A stretch of 5,506 nucleotides of DNA from an uncultured Eubacterium sp. (lineage in GTDB: Bacteria > Bacillota > Clostridia > Lachnospirales > Lachnospiraceae), in contig NZ_CAKRAS010000095.1 of NCBI RefSeq assembly GCF_934295145.1, forward strand, positions 1 to 5,506, in the 5' to 3' direction. The notes under the pieces were generated by a model. That model worked only from the letters and a program-made list of their open reading frames with translations, did not search any database and was not told where the DNA came from. This document shows, piece after piece, positions 1-5,490 of the stretch (the stretch's first letter is position 1; every line of letters starts with the position of its first letter). The translations under genes were made by a program, and so were the position numbers.

Positions 1-380
1 GATTCTCCAATATCGCCTGCGTAAGCAATGAATTGAAATCCAGATCACAGGCAGAAGGAATTCCGTTTTCAATATTTGAATACAAACAAATCAATTTTGT
101 CAATCTCCGCACTCATTGTTTCATAAATTTTTTCAGAATTTACCCATTCATCCGTAGCTTCCAGATAAATCGGATCCATCATATTTATTCCAGCCGGAAC
201 ATGAGAGAAAACATCCTGTTTGAATATTTCATAAGTTTCGCGGCTTACCATCTGATCAAATTCTTTTTCCAGCGCATCGCCTTCCCCGAAGCGGCACGGT
301 CCCTCATAAGCATATTCATGTACCAAACCGATATAAATAGGGCGAACATTCAGTTTCACATCAATATTTTTTGCAATCAT
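1..380 (-). pseudogene. Decayed L-fucose/arabinose isomerase-like paralogue (internal deletion plus frameshift, runs off left edge)
   Basis: The 5' part, read from the ATG at 380, gives a 103-aa product that stops at 69-71. It closely resembles the N-terminus of the complete isomerase-like protein at 3507-5036: both carry KLNVRPI, LVH, EGPCRFG, DQMV and a DLxxF ending near residue 100. From about position 90 leftward a different minus frame reads CLYSNIENGIPSACDLDF and continues open to the window edge. That matches residues ~309-340 of the full paralogue, which has CLCHSLNNEMGIPSACEYD. Roughly 205 codons of the middle domain are therefore missing and the two remaining parts are out of frame. 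The start is well formed: an AGGAGG site lies 8-9 nt upstream, and a promoter candidate lies at 444-472, so the short N-terminal peptide may still be made. It keeps the N-terminal region but not the joined active site, so isomerase activity is not expected. The rest of the C-terminal region lies outside the window. Confidence 0.8.
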
Positions 381-443
381 TTCGTTTTCCTCCTCAGATA
401 CAATACAAACTTCTCATCAAGTCGGCCAACTTAATATGTTTAT

Positions 444-472
444 ATTGTAGCTGGTTTTCTGTCTTTTGAAAA
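444..472 (-). promoter_or_regulatory. Candidate sigma-A promoter for the broken isomerase copy
   Basis: Read on the minus strand there is TTTTCA (467-472) as a -35, a 17-nt spacer and TACAAT (444-449) as a -10, which is one mismatch from consensus. Transcription would start near 436, giving a leader of about 55 nt before the ATG at 380. The -35 is weak and there is no experimental support. It is the best match I see in the 381-655 spacer. Confidence 0.35.
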
Positions 473-573
473 ACGAATATCTCGCATATGTAACGGACTT
501 TTTCTCATATCCTAGTATTTCGATCACTTCTGTTACAGCAACTATGATAAACTTCCTCTCCCTCTATTTTTTC

Positions 574-621
574 TTATCTCTGTTCATCATTCCGAATCAG
601 ATTCAGAAATTCATTTTTCAT
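574..621 (-). CDS. Possible 15-aa ORF downstream of the SufE gene
   Basis: Thirty-four nucleotides after the SufE stop, an AGGAG motif stands about 7 nt before an ATG at 621. The ORF encodes MKNEFLNLIRNDEQR and then stops with TAA at 574-576. The peptide is polar with no membrane segment or recognisable motif. It could be a short translated peptide, the start of a gene whose remainder was lost when the neighbouring region decayed, or chance. I do not recognise it. The rest of the 381-655 spacer shows a promoter candidate at 444-472 but no convincing terminator and no RNA gene. Confidence 0.25.
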   Translation of the reverse strand: MKNEFLNLIRNDEQR

Positions 622-655
622 AGCTGATCTCCTGTTAGCTTATTCGGTTTAACGC

Positions 656-1054
656 TCAAATGGACTGTATATGCCGGATCACACTGTTCACACCGTTGAA
701 CCGATCTGTGCTGATCTGATTTTTCAAATCTGTATCCGCAATATACCACACCTTTGCACCGGCAATATCTTCCTTTTTCTGATCCTGAAACATCACAATG
801 GCCACTGCAATGATTCCCTTGATGATCAGTGCTTCCGAATCGCCCCAGATATGCAGTCTTCCATTCTGTTCCTCACAGTGAATCCATACTTTTGACTGAC
901 AGCCCTGGATCAGATGATTGTCATCCCGCCATCTATCCGGATAGGGCTCCAGTTCTGCACCCACCTGCAGTAAAAATTCATATTGCATCATCCAGTCATC
1001 AATCTCATTAAACGCAGTTACAAACTCTGTCTGAATTTCATCTATTGTCTTCAT
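656..1054 (-). CDS. sufE: SufE/CsdE-type sulfur acceptor protein
   Basis: This 132-aa protein is a cytosolic sulfur-relay partner of a cysteine desulfurase. In the SufE family a conserved cysteine takes the persulfide from the desulfurase, stimulates its turnover and passes the sulfur on. The hallmark is visible as LIQGCQSKVWI around residues 48-58, with Cys52 at the family's acceptor position (Cys51 in E. coli SufE). The N-terminal helices (TAFNEIDDWMMQYEFLLQVG) and the C-terminal stretch (DRFNGVNSVIRHI) also fit, and the length is close to the usual ~138 aa. A second cysteine, Cys60, lies nearby. The start codon overlaps the LysR stop as ATGA, and its GGAGGAAG ribosome site lies inside the LysR coding sequence, pointing to translational coupling. 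The partner is almost certainly the desulfurase two genes upstream. Many Firmicutes use the unrelated-looking scaffold-like SufU instead, so a SufE-type protein here is noteworthy. CsdE is an alternative name; sequence alone does not separate the two. Confidence 0.88.
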   Translation of the reverse strand: MKTIDEIQTEFVTAFNEIDDWMMQYEFLLQVGAELEPYPDRWRDDNHLIQGCQSKVWIHCEEQNGRLHIWGDSEALIIKGIIAVAIVMFQDQKKEDIAGAKVWYIADTDLKNQISTDRFNGVNSVIRHIQSI

Positions 1055-2010
1055 TTTTCTTCCTCCGGCATCCTTTCGTTCTGAAATTTTTCCTGTTGTT
1101 CATGCTGTCTGCAGTTTCTCACTACATCAATGAACTGACAGAGATATTTTTTTCTTTCGTTCTTCCATACCATCACAACACCGCTCTTTGTATTTTTTAT
1201 CGGCCGCGAGATCACATGAGATGAACCATAATCTTTGTGATATTTATCACAGATAAACACATCGTTATTCTTCAACAGATTATATATCTGAGATGCTGCA
1301 TTCTGCGCATTATAGACAACATTGGGAAAAAAGCCGTATTTTAGGCAAAGTTCCACAATCATACTGTTATAACTTGGCAGATGCAATGCTGAAATCATGA
1401 CCAGATTACACTCTTTTAAATCTTTAACTTCCCACACCTGCTTGTCCACCAGCGGATTGTCTGCTCTCATACAGACGGTAAACGGGGTCTCCTTCACCAC
1501 TTCCATATGATGTCCAGTCCAGGAAATTGTTTCCATATCATAGCGCACGGTAAAAATAACATCCAGTTCATTTTCCATCAATTTTTTGTGCAATACTTCC
1601 GGCCGTTCTGACTCAACTGCCAGCGAAATATCCGGATAAAGCTCATGAAACGCTTCTACATATTCCCACAGATAAGATTCTGATTTGTGGGAATCCAACA
1701 CACCAATCTTCAGGCTCTCACTTCGACCTCCCATATAACGCCGTGCGTCCTCCACTGCTTCCTGCATTTCCGCAATCATCTTTTTCCATACCTGATACAG
1801 GCTTTTTGCCGCTTCTGTCGGTATCAGATTATTTTTCTCCCGGATAAACAGTTCCATTTTCAGGTTCTGTTCTATGTTCTGAATACATTTGCTTAATGTC
1901 GACTGTGTTACATTGAGATCCTGGGAAGCCCTGGAATAACTTCCAAGCTCAATGGTACGGATAAAGTACCACATCTGGTAAAAACTCAGGTTCATATAAG
2001 CATCTTTCAT
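1051..2010 (-). CDS. LysR-family transcriptional regulator
   Basis: This is a 319-aa LysR-type regulator. The N-terminal winged helix-turn-helix spans about residues 6-65. It shows the typical pattern SYSRASQDLNVTQSTLSKCI (recognition helix) followed by IEQNLKMELFIRE. A linker helix (about 66-92) leads into a periplasmic-binding-protein-like effector domain from about 98 (SLKIGVLDSHKS) to about 296. The start at 2010 is supported by a GGGAGGAA site 6-7 nt upstream; an in-frame Met at residue 6 is less likely. The gene lies 36 nt after the desulfurase gene and overlaps sufE by 4 nt, so it is embedded inside the operon rather than divergently placed as most LysR genes are. By position it probably controls this operon and perhaps the isomerase genes, with a sulfur metabolite or sugar as possible co-inducer; the ligand cannot be read from the sequence. 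The charged C-terminal tail (residues 301-319) contains the sufE ribosome site. Confidence 0.92.
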   Translation of the reverse strand: MKDAYMNLSFYQMWYFIRTIELGSYSRASQDLNVTQSTLSKCIQNIEQNLKMELFIREKNNLIPTEAAKSLYQVWKKMIAEMQEAVEDARRYMGGRSESLKIGVLDSHKSESYLWEYVEAFHELYPDISLAVESERPEVLHKKLMENELDVIFTVRYDMETISWTGHHMEVVKETPFTVCMRADNPLVDKQVWEVKDLKECNLVMISALHLPSYNSMIVELCLKYGFFPNVVYNAQNAASQIYNLLKNNDVFICDKYHKDYGSSHVISRPIKNTKSGVVMVWKNERKKYLCQFIDVVRNCRQHEQQEKFQNERMPEEEK

Positions 2011-2046
2011 TACAGTTCCTCCCTTTTGTCTCTCTCATAATTTATG

Positions 2047-3264
2047 TCACCATTTTTTCAAAAACGAAATGATCTTCTCCATACGATCACCGATCACTTC
2101 GATTTCTTCTTTTGTATTATAAAATGCCGGCGAAAAACGGATCACCGAATCATAGCCCAGCCTGCGCAGCATCGGCTGTGCACAGTGATTGCCACTGCGT
2201 ACCGCAATACCGTATTTATCCAGAAAACTTGCCATATCGTATGGATGGACGCCGTCTACCACCACAGAGATCACACTCTGTTTTTCCACATTTCCGCCCA
2301 GTACGTGCACATATTTCAGTTCGGAAAGTCTCTGTTCCAGCATATCCGTCAGTTTTTTCTCCCATGCCGCAATCTCTTTTGTACCGATTTCCTGCAGATA
2401 CTGCAGTGCCTGACCAAGCCCAATAGCTCCCGGATAATTCGGGGTACCGGCCTCCAGACGATATGGGATCGTGGTAAAACTTGTATCCTCGTTTCCTACT
2501 ACCTCCACCATACCACCGCCGTACCAGAGCGGTTCCATAACATCCAGTCGTTCCTTCTTTCCGTATAATACACCGATCCCGGCAGGTCCCATGGTCTTGT
2601 GTCCGGAAAAGGCCAGAAAATCACAGTCCAGTTCCCGCACATTCATCTGACCGTGCCGGATTGCCTGGGAAGCATCGACACACACCGGGACATTGTACTG
2701 ATGTGCTTTCTGAATGATCTCACGCACCGGGAGTACCGTTCCTGTCACATTGGAGATTGCAGTCACCGAAACGATCACCACGGACTCGTCCAGTTCCCGT
2801 TCCAATGTTTCCATATCCAGTCTGCCATCTTCTCGCATCGGTATCACCACAAACTCTGCACCGGTCCGTTTCGCCGCCTGCTGCCACGGGACAAAATTGG
2901 AATGATGTTCGAACTCTGTCACGATCACCTTCCTGCCTTTTTGCATATACTGCGCCGCATAACCGAACGCCACCTGATTCAGACTGTCCGTAGCTCCTCT
3001 GGTAAATATGATCTGCATCGGATCGCCACACCCGATAAAATCAGCCACTGTCTTTCTGGCATCTTCCATGACACATGTGGACCGTTCACTTAGTGTATGG
3101 ATTCCCCGGTGCACATTCGCATTATCCTGCATATAATGCCGGTCCAGACATTCCAGAACACAGTTTGGCATCTGTGTAGTCGCTCCGTTATCAAAATAAA
3201 TCAGCGGATTATTATTTATCTTCTGTTCCAAGATTGGAAAATCATTTCTGATCTGTGCTTGCAT
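2047..3264 (-). CDS. sufS: Group II cysteine desulfurase (SufS/CsdA type), PLP-dependent
   Basis: The enzyme removes sulfur from L-cysteine, giving alanine and an enzyme-bound persulfide for Fe-S cluster or other thio-cofactor synthesis. It is a fold-type I aminotransferase-like protein. Numbered from the upstream ATG at 3300, the visible residues are: EHHSN with the catalytic-site histidine near 132; VDASQ with the PLP-contacting Asp209 and Gln212; SGHK with the Schiff-base Lys235; and RSGNHCAQP with the persulfide Cys373. The RxGxHCAQP form marks group II enzymes. Two starts are possible. I chose the ATG at 3264 because MQAQIRNDFPIL is where family members normally begin, it gives 405 aa (usual length ~406), and AAGGAAGAG lies upstream. 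The ATG at 3300 adds 12 residues and has a poor ribosome site. The gene is first in an operon with LysR and SufE genes. SufE-type partners stimulate this class. No sufBCD genes are in view, so CsdA is an alternative name. Confidence 0.93.
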   Translation of the reverse strand: MQAQIRNDFPILEQKINNNPLIYFDNGATTQMPNCVLECLDRHYMQDNANVHRGIHTLSERSTCVMEDARKTVADFIGCGDPMQIIFTRGATDSLNQVAFGYAAQYMQKGRKVIVTEFEHHSNFVPWQQAAKRTGAEFVVIPMREDGRLDMETLERELDESVVIVSVTAISNVTGTVLPVREIIQKAHQYNVPVCVDASQAIRHGQMNVRELDCDFLAFSGHKTMGPAGIGVLYGKKERLDVMEPLWYGGGMVEVVGNEDTSFTTIPYRLEAGTPNYPGAIGLGQALQYLQEIGTKEIAAWEKKLTDMLEQRLSELKYVHVLGGNVEKQSVISVVVDGVHPYDMASFLDKYGIAVRSGNHCAQPMLRRLGYDSVIRFSPAFYNTKEEIEVIGDRMEKIISFLKKW

Positions 3265-3321
3265 CCTATCGACTCTTCCTTCTATATTTTTACCGTCCAT
3301 TCTATTTTTCCAGTTTTCCTA

Positions 3322-3350
3322 TTTATATAGTATTTTTTCATTAAAAGCAA
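3322..3350 (-). promoter_or_regulatory. Candidate promoter of the sufS-lysR-sufE operon
   Basis: On the minus strand TTGCTT (3345-3350), a 17-nt spacer and TATAAA (3322-3327) form a sigma-A-like promoter. Transcription would start near 3314. That leaves only ~14 nt before the ATG at 3300 but ~50 nt before the ATG at 3264, which favours the inner start. The -35 overlaps the T-rich tail of the upstream terminator. The -35 is a weak match (TTG only), which would suit an activator such as a LysR protein. Confidence 0.4.
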
Positions 3351-3379
3351 ACATGGAGGAGATCCTCTGATCTCCTCCA
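3341..3379 (-). terminator. Intrinsic terminator of the isomerase transcription unit
   Basis: A perfect 11-bp inverted repeat (arms 3354-3364 and 3369-3379, 4-nt loop at 3365-3368) is followed on the minus strand by the T-rich tail ATGTTTGCTTTT. The stem reads TGGAGGAGATC against GATCTCCTCCA. It lies 128 nt after the stop codon of the 509-aa isomerase gene and before the desulfurase operon. All genes around it read leftward, so a minus-strand terminator separating the two units is the natural reading. Confidence 0.8.
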
Positions 3380-3384
3380 CACAT

Positions 3385-3411
3385 GTATAATCTTTACAAA
3401 ATCTATTATAC
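3385..3411. promoter_or_regulatory. 7-bp inverted repeat, possible operator upstream of the desulfurase operon
   Basis: GTATAAT (3385-3391) and ATTATAC (3405-3411) are perfect inverted arms separated by 13 nt. The centre lies about 84 nt upstream of the inferred start of the desulfurase operon. LysR-type regulators usually bind an interrupted dyad upstream of the promoters they control, so this is a candidate site. The arms are very AT-rich and could be chance, and the site sits on the far side of the terminator hairpin. Confidence 0.25.
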
Positions 3412-3506
3412 TATCCTGTTTCATTTTTGCTACCATGTTTTTCAATACCGGCAGCTCATCTGCAGTTGCTTTGCGCCCCGTTCATTTTATCTTACAGACA
3501 CAGTTT

Positions 3507-5036
3507 CTATGCTCTGACTACTTCCAGACCAAGCATTTCTGCCAGCATTTCCAGTTCTTCTGTATAATCACCGTATACAAGCGGCATATGGTTTCCACCG
3601 TAACGAACCTGTTTCTTAAAGAAATCTTTTTGATTGTCTACGGTAAAGATTACACTCAGGGAACAGTTCTGGCTGTCTACGCCGCCACCGCCTACAATCG
3701 TTCCTTTTGCGATCATCATATGGCTGCAATCCGGAGAGATACGTGCCATTGTAATTACCTGACCGGCATCTTTTGCGAAATCATAACGCAGGGTTGCACC
3801 CCATCCGCTGTATGCGAACGGCTGAATACCATACTCCTCATACGGCTGGTCAAAGCCTTTGAGTTTTCTGTTCGGTGTGGAATGGAAGGTGTAATACAGA
3901 TTCGGTACATTTTTGATATCTTTCAGGTTCTCTGCTGTAATAACACGCTCCGGAATTGCATCTCCATTTTCATCATAGAAGATCGGGTTTGTATTTCCCA
4001 TATAAGCTGCGGAATTGGATAAGTTGGACAGAATCATCATGACAACAACTGCTCCGATATCATACTCACAGGCAGACGGGATACCCATCTCGTTGTTCAG
4101 GGAATGGCATAAACATGCGGTAAACTGTTCCTGATTCAGACGTCTGGTTGCACAGGCATCCGGACATGGCATACTGAACGCGTTGCAGTCATACAGTTTC
4201 ATCTGTTTCTGTGCATTGTACCATAATTTTACAGATTTGATGATCATATCACGTTCCATGCCGACTTTATTTGCACCGGCGATCAGTTCATCTGTGATAC
4301 GCTCGATTTCTACCATATCTGCCTCATCCAAGTTGTTGATGTTTCTGCCCGGAACCGTACTATTTGTGGTCGGATCCACTACATGTGTGGTCTCGATAAA
4401 TTCATGTACGTTCAGCACACGGAATTTGATGCCGAATTTATCAGTAACCTGAGCCAGTGAGTTAAAGCTGGACTCAGAAGAAAAAGATTTGTTCGCATTA
4501 TATCTCGGTGTTACCAGCACATTCATGTTTCTCAGCACTTTGCGTACACGCATGGCACGCATAGTCTTGTTTGCATCATCCCAGTCATAAAAACCATATG
4601 CCTCCAGACCTCTTGCGATCAGCGGCGGTACACAGTCTGCCAGGCAGCAGCAATTGTACGGCATAATAGCGATTGGTTTTTTATAACGCTGTGCAAATTC
4701 TGTCGTAATATCGGTACGTCCGATTTCTGTATTAAACAAATACAGATCTACCTCGTCATTATCCACTGTCATAGCTTCAAACATGGATTCCGGACTCATA
4801 AAATCCTCATGACGCTCTATGTAAATGCACTCCATTACGTTGATCTGCGGATCTGTGATATATTTTTTCAGGTCTTTTTTGTACTGTTCAAATAACTCTG
4901 CTTCTACCATCTGGTCGTAAGCCATTTCCAGCTCCTCATCATGTCCGAAACGACATGGACCCTCAAATACGGTCTGATGTACCAGTGAAAGGAAAATCGG
5001 TCTTACATTTAATTTAATATCAATACCACGTTTCAT
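3507..5036 (-). CDS. L-fucose/L-arabinose isomerase-like protein (FucI/AraA superfamily)
   Basis: This complete 509-aa cytosolic protein belongs to the ketol-isomerase superfamily that interconverts aldoses and ketoses with a divalent metal. Recognition rests on two C-terminal blocks. The first is LNNEMGIPSACEYDIGAVVV (residues 313-332), carrying Glu324 and Asp326, followed by a helix and AAYMGN; family members read LN-x-x-GIPxxCExD and FMGN here. The second is GGNHMPLVYGD (480-490), with His483 at the metal-ligand histidine position. An N-terminal alpha/beta region (KLNVRPI, EGPCRFG) and a middle domain precede these. The protein is rich in cysteine (14), including CCCxxxC at 129-135 and a cluster at 284-323. 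AGGAGG lies 8 nt before the ATG. A structured leader precedes the gene, a terminator follows it, and a decayed paralogue lies at 1-380. The substrate is not determined by sequence: fucose, arabinose or a modified sugar are all possible. The first catalytic Glu of classical FucI is not obvious to me. Confidence 0.8.
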   Translation of the reverse strand: MKRGIDIKLNVRPIFLSLVHQTVFEGPCRFGHDEELEMAYDQMVEAELFEQYKKDLKKYITDPQINVMECIYIERHEDFMSPESMFEAMTVDNDEVDLYLFNTEIGRTDITTEFAQRYKKPIAIMPYNCCCLADCVPPLIARGLEAYGFYDWDDANKTMRAMRVRKVLRNMNVLVTPRYNANKSFSSESSFNSLAQVTDKFGIKFRVLNVHEFIETTHVVDPTTNSTVPGRNINNLDEADMVEIERITDELIAGANKVGMERDMIIKSVKLWYNAQKQMKLYDCNAFSMPCPDACATRRLNQEQFTACLCHSLNNEMGIPSACEYDIGAVVVMMILSNLSNSAAYMGNTNPIFYDENGDAIPERVITAENLKDIKNVPNLYYTFHSTPNRKLKGFDQPYEEYGIQPFAYSGWGATLRYDFAKDAGQVITMARISPDCSHMMIAKGTIVGGGGVDSQNCSLSVIFTVDNQKDFFKKQVRYGGNHMPLVYGDYTEELEMLAEMLGLEVVRA

Positions 5037-5068
5037 GAAAAAATCCTCCTGTTTCTTATTAGTGTAAA

Positions 5069-5145
5069 GTGCAGTGATTCTGAGAAGAACATGTCAGCTT
5101 TCGCTGACCAGAATCACGCACCAAGTCTCACGTGCGTTCGACTTG
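5069..5145 (-). ncRNA. Structured 5' leader RNA of the isomerase gene (candidate cis-regulatory element)
   Basis: Read as minus-strand RNA, the leader holds two abutting hairpins. The first to be transcribed has arms 5140-5145 and 5122-5127 (CAAGTC/GACTTG, 12-nt loop). The second begins at the next base. Its outer stem is GTGC plus GTGATTCTG (5109-5121) against CAGAATCAC, a bulged T, and GCAC (5069-5082). A 10-nt one-sided bulge (5083-5092) follows. The apical stem is GTCAGC/GCTGAC (5103-5108 with 5093-5098), closed by a GAAA tetraloop (5099-5102). The tetraloop is GNRA only on this strand, which supports RNA function in the sense direction. ACGCAC in the loop of the first hairpin (5132-5137) can also pair with GTGCGT in the second (5116-5121), giving an alternative fold. 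There is no T-tract after it, so it is not a simple terminator. The ribosome site lies about 20 nt downstream. I do not recognise a known riboswitch class. Confidence 0.5.
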
Positions 5146-5220
5146 AAATCTGTTATTCTGTTCGTTCTATTTGTGTTTCCTATATTACTTGCTGTTTTTC
5201 GTATTTCCGCTGTACCAGGG

Positions 5221-5331
5221 TTACTGCTCTTCCCTGTTTTTCTTTCCCATCTGATTCCATACAGCTGACAGGATCATCAGCAGAACCATAACTCCGACAA
5301 AACATAACATCCAGATCTGTGTTGTAGTCAT
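5221..5331 (-). CDS. Small single-pass membrane protein, 36 aa, function unknown
   Basis: This 36-aa ORF begins MTTTQIWMLCFVGV and has one hydrophobic segment (about residues 5-25: IWMLCFVGVMVLLMILSAVW) followed by a short basic/polar tail (NQMGKKNREEQ). The tail suggests a C-terminus in the cytoplasm by the positive-inside rule. The start is firm: GGAGGAAG lies 6-8 nt upstream and overlaps the stop codon of the preceding small gene (TAAGGAGG). It lies only 13 nt downstream of the 43-aa gene, so both are surely co-transcribed. I do not recognise a family. Such proteins are often small subunits or stabilisers of sodium symporters and other transporters, and the gene upstream beyond the window would be the obvious partner; that is inference. 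It is followed by the structured leader of the isomerase gene with no clear terminator between, so read-through is plausible. Confidence 0.72.
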   Translation of the reverse strand: MTTTQIWMLCFVGVMVLLMILSAVWNQMGKKNREEQ

Positions 5332-5344
5332 TTTGTCTTCCTCC

Positions 5345-5476
5345 TTATTTATCGTCCATGTTAATAATTTCATCACTGTCACCGAATTTATTTAGTTTTC
5401 CGATTCCAAATCCAATACTGGTAATCGCGAATACCATAATGGCAGTATACAGAATTGTAGTCACACACATATGCAT
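5345..5476 (-). CDS. Small single-pass membrane protein, 43 aa, function unknown
   Basis: This 43-aa ORF starts MHMCVTTILYTAIM, has one hydrophobic segment (about residues 4-26, ending ITSIGFGIG), and ends in a hydrophilic, largely acidic tail (KLNKFGDSDEIINMDDK). The first ATG at 5476 is chosen because AGGAGG (5485-5490) lies 8 nt before it; the in-frame ATG at 5470 is 14 nt away. Its ribosome site appears to follow directly on the stop codon of an upstream gene (TAAAGGAGG), and the same stop-plus-ribosome-site arrangement recurs at its own end (TAAGGAGG). The two small genes therefore sit as a tight pair, probably at the 3' end of a transporter operon. I do not recognise a family. Good start signals, uninterrupted frame and a clean membrane-segment-plus-tail layout make it a real gene more likely than not. 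Confidence 0.72.
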   Translation of the reverse strand: MHMCVTTILYTAIMVFAITSIGFGIGKLNKFGDSDEIINMDDK

Positions 5477-5490
5477 AATATCTTCCTCCT

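Noticed and set aside
33..434. Plus-strand 133-aa open frame
   Set aside because: It is the antisense shadow of the decayed isomerase copy and its upstream spacer. It has no ribosome site and no family resemblance.
417..563. Stop-to-stop minus frame reading IVAVTEVIEILGYEKKSV and on toward the promoter candidate
   Set aside because: It has no ATG or ribosome site, lies in a different frame from the 15-aa ORF, and overlaps the promoter candidate. Its length is within chance expectation.
591..605. Short palindrome GAATCAGATTC in the spacer after sufE, considered as a terminator
   Set aside because: It has a 5-bp stem with a 1-nt loop, lies inside the possible 15-aa ORF, and is not followed by a T-tract, so it is not a credible terminator.
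2044..2568. Plus-strand 174-aa open frame
   Set aside because: It lies antisense to the desulfurase gene, whose motifs are clear on the minus strand. Its composition (His/Cys/Phe rich) is typical of a shadow frame.
3341..3495. A minus-strand open stretch after the isomerase stop that reads ADELPVLKNMVAKMK and on through the terminator
   Set aside because: It has no ribosome site or good start, runs through the terminator hairpin, and matches nothing I recognise. It is most likely chance, though a gene remnant cannot be excluded.
3435..4022. Plus-strand 195-aa open frame
   Set aside because: It is antisense to the C-terminal half of the isomerase gene, lacks a ribosome site, and shows no recognisable domain.
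5074..5291. Two overlapping plus-strand open frames of 64 and 66 aa
   Set aside because: They overlap each other and lie antisense to the leader hairpin and the 36-aa gene, and no start signals are visible. The minus-strand structures explain the region better.
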